64,000 nt of DNA, taken from Limivivens faecihominis (GTDB lineage: Bacteria; Bacillota; Clostridia; Lachnospirales; Lachnospiraceae). Positions 44,591-50,523 of the stretch are shown here, piece after piece. Each line of letters opens with the position of its first letter. Positions within the stretch are counted from its first letter, which is position 1. Location of the stretch: NCBI RefSeq assembly GCF_020686945.1, contig NZ_JAJEPR010000002.1, positions 1-64,000 on the forward strand, in the 5' to 3' direction. A program made the translations under genes and the position numbers. The notes under the pieces were generated by a model. The model saw only the letters and a program-made list of their open reading frames with translations, searched no databases and was not told the DNA's origin.

Positions 44591-45475
44591 ATGAAAAAGA
44601 CAGACATCAAGAGCCCCCTGCTTTTATTCCTGGCGGCTTTTATCTGGGGCGTGGCTTTTGTGGCCCAGAGTAAGGCTAAGGATTATTCTGTGGAGCCGTT
44701 TACTTTTAATGCGGTACGAAATGTCATCGGAGGCCTGACTTTACTGCCTTGCATTTTTTTCCTGGGCAAGAGAGAACCGAAAGAGAAGAAAATAGAGGAT
44801 AACCCGAAGACTCTGCTCATTGGCGGAATCCTCTGCGGAACTGTTCTCTGTATCGCCAGCAACCTCCAGCAGATCGGAATCAACTATACCACCGTCGGAA
44901 AGGCCGGTTTTATCACGGCCATGTACATTGTGCTGGTGCCAATCCTGGGAATTTTCCTGAAAAGAAGAGCGGGCATAAAGGTCTGGATCAGCGTGTTTCT
45001 GGCGGTGGCTGGTCTTTATCTTCTCTGCATGACGGAGAAGCTTTCCCTGGGAAAAGGAGATGCCCTGGTGCTTCTCTGCGCGCTGGTATTTGCCATCCAC
45101 ATTCTGGTCATCGATCATTTTTCGCCGAAGGTGGACGGGGTAAAGCTTTCCTGCATCCAGTTTCTGGTCTGCGGCGTGTTGTCCGCCATTCCCATGTTTC
45201 TCTTTGAGAAGCCGGAGCTGGGGGCGATCTGTTCTGCCTGGCTGCCCATTCTCTACGCGGGCATTTTTTCCAGCGGAGTCGGGTATACCCTGCAGGTCAT
45301 CGGCCAGAAGAATATGGACCCCACGGTGGCTTCTCTGATTCTGAGTCTGGAATCTGTGATTTCCGTGCTGGCGGGCTGGGTGCTCTTAAAGCAGCAGCTC
45401 TCCGGACGGGAACTTTTGGGCTGCGTGGTCATGTTTGCGGCCATCATTCTGGCCCAGCTGCCGGATAAGAACTGA
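44591..45475 (+). CDS. EamA/DMT family transporter
   Basis: Ten-span drug/metabolite transporter superfamily protein, 294 aa, with two EamA repeats (about 8-140 and 150-290). The first begins LLLFLAAFIWGVAFVAQSKA and the second has GVGYTLQVIGQKNMDPTVASLILSLESV, a strongly conserved pattern. Substrate unknown. Ribosome site CGAGGAGAG before ATG 44591. Confidence 0.92.
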   Translation: MKKTDIKSPLLLFLAAFIWGVAFVAQSKAKDYSVEPFTFNAVRNVIGGLTLLPCIFFLGKREPKEKKIEDNPKTLLIGGILCGTVLCIASNLQQIGINYTTVGKAGFITAMYIVLVPILGIFLKRRAGIKVWISVFLAVAGLYLLCMTEKLSLGKGDALVLLCALVFAIHILVIDHFSPKVDGVKLSCIQFLVCGVLSAIPMFLFEKPELGAICSAWLPILYAGIFSSGVGYTLQVIGQKNMDPTVASLILSLESVISVLAGWVLLKQQLSGRELLGCVVMFAAIILAQLPDKN

Positions 45476-45480
45476 GAAGG

Positions 45481-45512
45481 AAGACTGTCTCCTGGCCGGG
45501 GGCAGTCTTTTT
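45481..45512 (+). terminator. Terminator after the EamA gene
   Basis: AAGACTG (45481-45487) and CAGTCTT (about 45503-45509) with a T-run; the loop is long and partly paired (CTCCTGG and CCGGGGG). Confidence 0.8.
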
Positions 45513-45545
45513 CTGACAAATTTACGAAAAAAGCAGTGAAAAAAG

Positions 45546-45575
45546 TTGAAAAATATACTGGATTTTTTCTACGAT
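45546..45575 (+). promoter_or_regulatory. Candidate promoter for the NifU-like/GGGtGRT operon
   Basis: TTGAAA (45546-45551) with TACGAT (45570-45575) at 18 bp. An alternative -10, TACAAT at 45587-45592, lacks a good -35. Either would place the structured leader at the start of the transcript. Confidence 0.45.
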
Positions 45576-45595
45576 TTATGAGAAAATACAATCAG

Positions 45596-45700
45596 GTATG
45601 GCGTGGGTTCATCTGACCCGGCATACATAGAACAGGCAGCAGGGCGGATCGCCTGCAGCTGAAACCACTGCTCAAGGTTTTGCTGTCGCTGCTGGTAAAG
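45596..45700 (+). ncRNA. Structured leader RNA, class not identified
   Basis: Two stems are clear: GTATG (45596-45600) with CATAC (45622-45626), enclosing GGGT and ACCC; and GCAGGGCG (45639-45646) with CGCCTGC (45650-45656). A third region, 45657-45695, is rich in complementary CAGC and GCTG segments. It sits 30-130 bases ahead of the NifU-like gene in a gap otherwise lacking genes. It does not match TPP, FMN, SAM, lysine, glycine, purine, fluoride or c-di-GMP riboswitch signatures that I know. There is no clear terminator, so control of translation start or mRNA stability is more likely. Confidence 0.45.
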
Positions 45701-45725
45701 TATTTAACTTGAAAGGAGTCTTATA

Positions 45726-46418
45726 ATGATTTATTCACAGGAAGTAGAACAGATGTGTACAGTTGCACAGGGTGTTAATCACGGCGCAGCTCCCATCCCC
45801 GAAGAAGCAAAATGGGTAAAAGCCAAAGATGTCAAAGACATTTCCGGTCTGACTCACGGTGTCGGCTGGTGTGCTCCGCAGCAGGGTGCATGCAAATTGA
45901 CTCTGAACGTTAAAGAGGGCATCATCCAGGAGGCTCTGGTTGAGACTATCGGATGTTCCGGTATGACCCATTCCGCAGCAATGGCTGCTGAGGTTCTTCC
46001 GGGAAGAACCGTCATGGAGGCGCTGAACACCGACCTTGTATGTGACGCTATCAATACTGCTATGAGAGAGCTCTTCCTGCAGATCGTTTACGGACGTACC
46101 CAGAGTGCATTCTCCGAAGAAGGACTTCCGGTTGGAGCAGGTCTTGAGGACCTTGGTAAAGGACTTCGTTCTCAGGTTGGTACCATGTACGGTACTCTGA
46201 AAAAAGGCCCGCGTTATCTGGAGATGGCAGAGGGTTATGTTACCGGAATCGGCCTGGACGAAGAGGGCTGCATCATCGGTTACCAGTTTGTAAACCTCGG
46301 CAAAATGACCGACTTCATCAAAAAGGGCGATGACCCCAACACTGCTTACGAGAAAGCAAAAGGTCAGTATGGCCGTATCGCAGATGCTGTTAAAATCATT
46401 GACCCGAGAAAAGAGTAA
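45726..46418 (+). CDS. NifU-like iron-sulfur scaffold protein
   Basis: A 230-aa protein related to the IscU/NifU N-terminal scaffold fold. Likely cluster-ligand cysteines are Cys49 (GVGWCAPQQG), Cys56, Cys77 (ETIGCSGMTHSAAMAA) and Cys106 (LVCDAIN); the CSGM segment and the following Ala-rich helix are the most scaffold-like part. It is much longer than IscU (about 130 aa) because of an extra C-terminal region (about 120-230). It always pairs with the GGGtGRT protein in this arrangement, 19 bases downstream here. Ribosome site AAAGGAGTC before ATG 45726. Strong codon bias suggests high expression. Confidence 0.85.
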   Translation: MIYSQEVEQMCTVAQGVNHGAAPIPEEAKWVKAKDVKDISGLTHGVGWCAPQQGACKLTLNVKEGIIQEALVETIGCSGMTHSAAMAAEVLPGRTVMEALNTDLVCDAINTAMRELFLQIVYGRTQSAFSEEGLPVGAGLEDLGKGLRSQVGTMYGTLKKGPRYLEMAEGYVTGIGLDEEGCIIGYQFVNLGKMTDFIKKGDDPNTAYEKAKGQYGRIADAVKIIDPRKE

Positions 46419-46437
46419 TCGAGGAGGAATATAGATC

Positions 46438-47448
46438 ATGGCTTTATTTGAATCATATGAAAGACGTATTGATAAAATCAACGCTGTCCTGAACAGCTAC
46501 GGCATCTCTTCTATCGAAGAGGCTGAGAAGATCACCAAAGATGCCGGTCTGAACGTTTACGATCAGATCAAAGGCATTCAGCCGATCTGCTTTGAGAATG
46601 CATGCTGGGCATATATCGTAGGCGCAGCGATCGCTATCAAAAAGAACTGCCGCAAGGCTTCCGAGGCTGCAGCAGCTATCGGAGAGGGCCTTCAGGCTTT
46701 CTGTATCCCGGGTTCCGTTGCTGACCAGCGTAAAGTAGGTCTTGGACATGGTAACCTTGGTAAAATGCTTCTGGAGGAGGATACCGAGTGCTTCGCATTC
46801 CTGGCAGGCCACGAGTCCTTTGCAGCAGCAGAGGGCGCTATCGGTATCGCTACCAAAGCTAACCGTGTACGTCAGAAACCGCTCCGCGTTATCCTGAACG
46901 GTCTTGGAAAAGATGCTGCTCAGATCATCGCCCGTATCAACGGTTTCACCTATGTTGAGACTGAGTACGATTACTACACCGGCGAGCTGAAAGAGGTATT
47001 CCGCAAGGCTTACTCTGATGGTCCCCGTGCAAAAGTAAACTGCTACGGCGCTAACGACGTTCGTGAGGGCGTTGCTATCATGTGGAAAGAGAACGTTGAC
47101 GTTTCCATCACCGGAAACTCCACCAACCCGACCCGTTTCCAGCATCCGGTAGCAGGTACCTACAAGAAAGAGCGTATCGAAGCTGGTAAGAAATACTTCT
47201 CCGTTGCTTCCGGTGGTGGTACAGGACGTACCCTGCATCCGGATAACATGGCAGCAGGCCCGGCTTCCTATGGTATGACCGATACTCTTGGCCGTATGCA
47301 CTCCGATGCACAGTTCGCAGGTTCCTCCTCCGTTCCGGCTCACGTTGAGATGATGGGTCTGATCGGTGCTGGTAACAACCCGATGGTTGGTATGACCGTT
47401 GCAGTTGCTGTATCCATCGAAGAGGCAGCTTCTCAGGGAAAATTCTAA
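46438..47448 (+). CDS. GGGtGRT protein
   Basis: A 336-aa protein of the family named for its GGGTGRT motif, here at about residues 259-265 in VASGGGTGRTLHPDNMA. Function is not established; its fixed pairing with a NifU-like scaffold in anaerobes suggests a role in iron-sulfur or metal-centre assembly. It has cysteines near position 42 (PICFENACWAY) and around 65 and 78. The sequence is Gly/Ala-rich and shows no membrane segment. Followed by a strong terminator, so the pair forms a two-gene operon. Confidence 0.93.
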   Translation: MALFESYERRIDKINAVLNSYGISSIEEAEKITKDAGLNVYDQIKGIQPICFENACWAYIVGAAIAIKKNCRKASEAAAAIGEGLQAFCIPGSVADQRKVGLGHGNLGKMLLEEDTECFAFLAGHESFAAAEGAIGIATKANRVRQKPLRVILNGLGKDAAQIIARINGFTYVETEYDYYTGELKEVFRKAYSDGPRAKVNCYGANDVREGVAIMWKENVDVSITGNSTNPTRFQHPVAGTYKKERIEAGKKYFSVASGGGTGRTLHPDNMAAGPASYGMTDTLGRMHSDAQFAGSSSVPAHVEMMGLIGAGNNPMVGMTVAVAVSIEEAASQGKF

Positions 47449-47469
47449 TCTGAACTGACAATTAAGATA

Positions 47470-47508
47470 AAAAAAGTACCGTGGTTTAATCGCCACGGTA
47501 CTTTTTTT
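47470..47508 (+). terminator. Terminator after the GGGtGRT gene
   Basis: AGTACCGTGG (47475-47484) and CCACGGTACT (47492-47501) pair perfectly, with A-run before and T-run after, so it can act in both directions. Confidence 0.95.
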
Positions 47509-47577
47509 GTGCAAACATTTATGCAATTTTATAAACAGCAAAAATATACGATAAGAATTTTAATGTAATTAGTAGAA

Positions 47578-47606
47578 TTGCAAATGTATATATGATATAC
47601 TATAAA
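47578..47606 (+). promoter_or_regulatory. Promoter of the toxin-like peptide mRNA
   Basis: TTGCAA (47578-47583), exactly 17 bp, TATAAA (47601-47606). Predicted start near 47613, which would place the SD-locking hairpin at the extreme 5' end of an RNA of about 200 nt. Confidence 0.75.
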
Positions 47607-47615
47607 AGCTGCCGA

Positions 47616-47635
47616 ACCTCCAGCAGAAAGGAGGT
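47616..47635 (+). promoter_or_regulatory. Hairpin that sequesters the Shine-Dalgarno
   Basis: ACCTCC (47616-47621) is perfectly complementary to the ribosome site GGAGGT (47630-47635), with an 8-base loop. Translation of the 31-aa peptide would be held down in the free mRNA, as in Fst-type toxin mRNAs. Confidence 0.7.
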
Positions 47636-47669
47636 GATGATAAATGGTAGAAATTATTGTTGCTTTCGT
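47618..47669 (+). repeat. Split direct repeats A and B in the peptide mRNA
   Basis: Repeat A, CTCCAGCA (47618-47625), lies in the 5' hairpin; repeat B, ATTATTGTTGCTTTCGT (47653-47669), covers codons 4-9 of the peptide. Both recur at 47819-47842 in the antisense gene, A exactly and B with 2 mismatches in 17. Confidence 0.75.
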
Positions 47670-47739
47670 AGTTTCTGTCCTGGCAGGTATAGTCAGCTAT
47701 TATATCTGCAAATGGCTGGACAGAAAGAAAAGGCAGTAG
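47644..47739 (+). CDS. 31-aa membrane peptide, Fst-like type I toxin candidate
   Basis: Encodes 31 residues: one hydrophobic span from about residue 4 to 22 (starting MVEIIVAFVVSVLAG) and a charged end CKWLDRKKRQ. The span followed by a W-L-D/basic tail is the pattern of Fst/Ldr-family toxins, which insert in the membrane when overproduced. The ribosome site GGAGGT is strong but locked in a hairpin. The gene has its own promoter, and a convergent antisense RNA shares its terminator and two repeats. Toxicity and family membership are inferred; the sequence differs from the original plasmid Fst. ATG 47644, stop 47737-47739. Confidence 0.75.
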   Translation: MVEIIVAFVVSVLAGIVSYYICKWLDRKKRQ

Positions 47740-47776
47740 CCTGAAGGTCTAAGCCGCCTTACATAAAAGAGCATAG

Positions 47777-47815
47777 AAAACCCCAAGAGTCTCGCACACT
47801 CCTGGGGTTTTCGTT
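47777..47815. terminator. Shared bidirectional terminator of toxin and antitoxin RNAs
   Basis: AAAACCCCA-GAGT (47777-47790) pairs with ACTC-TGGGGTTTT (47798-47811) around loop CTCGCAC. T-runs occur on both strands, so the convergent RNAs end here. Confidence 0.85.
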
Positions 47816-47818
47816 TTT

Positions 47819-47842
47819 CTCCAGCATTATTGTCGCATTCGT
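47819..47842. repeat. Contiguous repeats A and B in the antisense gene
   Basis: CTCCAGCA (47819-47826) and ATTATTGTCGCATTCGT (47826-47842) are fused here, whereas in the peptide mRNA they are separated by 27 bases. This split/joined pattern is how the DRa and DRb repeats of the pAD1 par locus are arranged. Confidence 0.75.
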
Positions 47843-47851
47843 TACAATTTC

Positions 47852-47880
47852 AGTATAGTAGATTTTTTTATGTTTGTCAA
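47852..47880 (-). promoter_or_regulatory. Strong promoter of the antisense RNA
   Basis: Read on the minus strand: TTGACA (47880-47875), 17 bp, TATACT (47857-47852). The near-consensus boxes suggest that the antisense RNA is made in excess over the peptide mRNA. Confidence 0.82.
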
Positions 47881-47930
47881 TGACATTTTGAAAAAAGTAA
47901 AATTGCAAAAATGTGATTTTTGTTTGTTTT

Positions 47931-48875
47931 CTATATCAATCCCACCACCTTCAGCACATACAGCCACCCCGTCATGGTAAAGGCGCTGGCCAGGGTGGTG
48001 ATGAGGACCGTGTTAGAGGTAAGGGCTCCGTCATGGTCCATATTTTTGGCCATGATGTAGCAGCTGATGGTGGTGGGAGAGCCCAGCATCACGAGGATGG
48101 AGAGGAGCTCACTTCCGCGGAATTTCAGCAGAACAGCCAGAGGCAGGAAGATGGCTGCGAAAAGCACCAGCTTGTTAAAACTGGCCAGGATGGCGGGCTT
48201 GAGACTTGCGACAGCTTTTTTTCCATCGAAGGAAGCTCCCATGGCCATAAGACCTAAAGGCGTAGCCAGGACAGCCACGTTATGTACGGTCTTTTCCATG
48301 ATAAGCGGCATGGTAAGGCCGGAGAGAGACCAGAGAGAACCGGCCACAATGCCCAGGATAATGGGATTTGTGAGGATGCCCTTAATGGTTTTCTTCAGCA
48401 GCGGACGATCAATGGACTTGACGCCGGGCTTTAAGAAAGAAAGCACAATCACAGCCATGATATTGTAAAGAGGAACGGTACCGAGAATCATCAGCGGGGC
48501 CATACCGGAGTCTCCGTAGACATTTTCCACGAAAGCAATGCCGAAAAGAGCGGCGCTGCTCCGATAGGAAGCCTGGACAAATTCCCCTTTCAGGGAACCG
48601 TCCTTTAAGAAAAAGGAAATCACAATGCTGATGACGATACTGAAAAACGTAGCCAGGAAACAGAACAGAACAAATTTTCCATCCCAGAGCCCGGCAAAAT
48701 CTGAGGTCCCCAGATCCTGAAAAAGGAGCACCGGGAGAGCGCCCTGGAAGACGAAACGGTTTACCTGCTTGACAAAATCCGGTGTAAAAAGACCGACCTT
48801 TCGGAAAAAAGCACCCAGAAGCAGGGTAAGAAAAATAGGGATGGTGGCATTCAGACAGAAAATTAGATTATCCAC
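47931..48875 (-). CDS. AEC family transporter (auxin efflux carrier type)
   Basis: A 314-aa ten-span transporter of the AEC family, whose bacterial members carry malonate, malate or similar organic acids. Typical features are TIPIFLTLLLGAFFRKVGLFTPDFVKQVNRFVFQ in the first 45 residues and the NPIILGIVAGSLWSLSGL segment. Start GTG 48875 follows GAGAGGAG on the minus strand. The LysR gene lies 123 bases upstream in the same direction and probably controls it. Confidence 0.9.
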   Translation of the reverse strand: MDNLIFCLNATIPIFLTLLLGAFFRKVGLFTPDFVKQVNRFVFQGALPVLLFQDLGTSDFAGLWDGKFVLFCFLATFFSIVISIVISFFLKDGSLKGEFVQASYRSSAALFGIAFVENVYGDSGMAPLMILGTVPLYNIMAVIVLSFLKPGVKSIDRPLLKKTIKGILTNPIILGIVAGSLWSLSGLTMPLIMEKTVHNVAVLATPLGLMAMGASFDGKKAVASLKPAILASFNKLVLFAAIFLPLAVLLKFRGSELLSILVMLGSPTTISCYIMAKNMDHDGALTSNTVLITTLASAFTMTGWLYVLKVVGLI

Positions 48876-48998
48876 AAAAACACTCCTCTCGTTTTGACAA
48901 TCTTCTCCATTGTAGCACTTTCGGAAAAGATTGACCAGAGAGGGGATGGAAAAAAAGAAAAAAGTCTGTTATAGTAAAAGTAGTGCGAAAAAAGACAA

Positions 48999-49913
48999 TT
49001 AAGGGGTATTTGAGGAATCACTGCTGCCATGGGCGGTCAGATATTTGATCAGAAGCCTTGCAGCCAGCCCGGGTTGCTTGGAGGTATCTTCCACGAGGCA
49101 GACATAGCGTTCCGGTATGTCTTCCTTCAGCTTCAGCTGGAAGACTTCCTCGCGCTCCAGAGGCACATGGGCGAAGGTTTCCGGGATAAAGCCGATTCCC
49201 AGATTGGCGCGGACGCCGGGAAGAACGAGATCGGAGGTTTCCACCTCGATATCCGGATTCAGAATCTGGCCGTGGCGTTCAAAAAAGTTCTCATAAAAAG
49301 CCCGCGTACGGGTTCCTTTGGCGAGAGTGATAAGGGGATAGCGTACCAGTTCTTCCAGCTCGATGGCATGGTCCAGAAGATGCTGATAGCGGGGACCGCA
49401 GATGCAGATTTCCTGAATCGGCAGGAGACGGGTCATCCGCATGGGAGGAACGAGTTCCAGCGGTGTGGAGACAACGGCCAGATCCACGTTACCGTTTTTC
49501 AGGTTTTCCAGAGCCTCGGAGGCCGTGTGATTGTAGATTTTCAGCTTGATGGCAGGATGCTCCGCATAGAAAAGCTCCAGATTATCAAAGAGAAAACAGC
49601 GAAGAGCCGTCTCGCTGGCGCCGATGCGGATCGTATCACCCTGAAGGCCGTAAGAGCGGGAGAGCAGTTCTTCCCCCACGAAAAGCTCCTCACAGGCAGG
49701 GGCCACATGGTCGAAAAGTTCTTCCCCTTCCGGAGTCAGGGCCACGCCCTTCCGGGTACGGATGAAAAGCGTACAGCCCAGCTCCTGCTCCAGGATCTTG
49801 ATCATCCGGGAAATGGAAGGCTGGCTGGAATAAAGCAGAGACGCCGCCTGGGTGATACTTTTATATTTGGCGACATAATAAAAAATCTTGTAATACTCAA
49901 AATTTACAGACAT
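48999..49913 (-). CDS. LysR family transcriptional regulator
   Basis: A 304-aa regulator. The N-terminal helix-turn-helix shows YKIFYYVAKYKSITQAASLLYSSQPSISRMIKILEQELG (about 6-45), and the C-terminal periplasmic-binding-type effector domain spans about 90-295 (IRIGASETALRCFL). Start ATG 49913 follows AAAGGAG on the minus strand; a frame extension of 23 residues upstream has no ribosome site. It is divergent from the thioesterase gene and precedes the AEC transporter, so either could be its target. Confidence 0.92.
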   Translation of the reverse strand: MSVNFEYYKIFYYVAKYKSITQAASLLYSSQPSISRMIKILEQELGCTLFIRTRKGVALTPEGEELFDHVAPACEELFVGEELLSRSYGLQGDTIRIGASETALRCFLFDNLELFYAEHPAIKLKIYNHTASEALENLKNGNVDLAVVSTPLELVPPMRMTRLLPIQEICICGPRYQHLLDHAIELEELVRYPLITLAKGTRTRAFYENFFERHGQILNPDIEVETSDLVLPGVRANLGIGFIPETFAHVPLEREEVFQLKLKEDIPERYVCLVEDTSKQPGLAARLLIKYLTAHGSSDSSNTP

Positions 49914-50049
49914 AATAAAAGCTCCTTTGTCATATACCGGTTTCTTATCTCTTGTTTTGTCAAAAAACCGGGAGGCTTGCACTATTATCTATTTTAGCAT
50001 AAAATTTTGATATGGCAAGTATCAGTTTTTAATAGAAAGGATGATTACT

Positions 50050-50523
50050 TTGAAAAAAATGAAACGAGTGGAGGATTCCCTCACAGAACAGACTTATCTT
50101 CTGATGCACCGGCACATTAACGGTTATGGCCGGCTTTTCGGTGGCCAGCTGCTCATGTGGATCGACGAGCTGGCAGGAATCGTGGCGACCCGCCATTCCG
50201 AGTGCCGGATCACGACGGCCTCCATCGACAATCTGAACTTTAAGAAAGCGGCTTTCCTGAATGATACCGTCGTTCTCATCGGTAAAATCACCCATGTGGG
50301 CAGAAGCTCCATGGAAGTCCGGGTGGACACCTATGTGGAGACCCTGGACGGCATGCGCCACGTCATCAACCGGGCCTATGTGGTCATGGTAGCCATCGAC
50401 GAAGAAGGCAAAGCCGTCCCTGTTCCCGGCCTCATCGTAGAGACCGAGAGCGAAAAAGCCGAATGGGAGGCAGGAGAGAAACGGTACCAGCTGCGGAAAC
50501 AGAGACGGCTGGAGGGGTTCTGA
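50050..50523 (+). CDS. Acyl-CoA thioesterase, hotdog fold
   Basis: A 157-aa member of the YciA/BFIT-like acyl-CoA hydrolases. The helix region NGYGRLFGGQLLMWIDELAGI contains the catalytic-type Asp, followed by TASIDNLNFKKAAFLNDTVVLIGKI and the long strand VTHVGRSSMEVRVDTYVE. The start is uncertain: ATG 50041 touches the ribosome site AGAAAGG, so TTG 50050 (9-base spacing) is preferred. It overlaps the regulator gene downstream by one base (TGATG). Confidence 0.87.
   Translation: MKKMKRVEDSLTEQTYLLMHRHINGYGRLFGGQLLMWIDELAGIVATRHSECRITTASIDNLNFKKAAFLNDTVVLIGKITHVGRSSMEVRVDTYVETLDGMRHVINRAYVVMVAIDEEGKAVPVPGLIVETESEKAEWEAGEKRYQLRKQRRLEGF

Larger units (their letters stand above)
47775..47845 (-). 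ncRNA. Antisense RNA, RNA II-like antitoxin candidate
   Basis: From the promoter at 47852-47880 a minus-strand RNA would start near 47845 and stop at the shared terminator, about 70 nt. Its 5' part is complementary to repeats A and B (47819-47842), so it can pair with both the ribosome-site region and the early codons of the peptide mRNA; its 3' hairpin is complementary to that mRNA's terminator hairpin. No reading frame with a ribosome site lies in it. Confidence 0.65.

Noticed and set aside
45596..45700. NiCo (czcD) riboswitch call
   Set aside because: One stem start resembles it, but the conserved junction and 3' strand are not identifiable by eye; kept only as a hypothesis for an unassigned structured leader.
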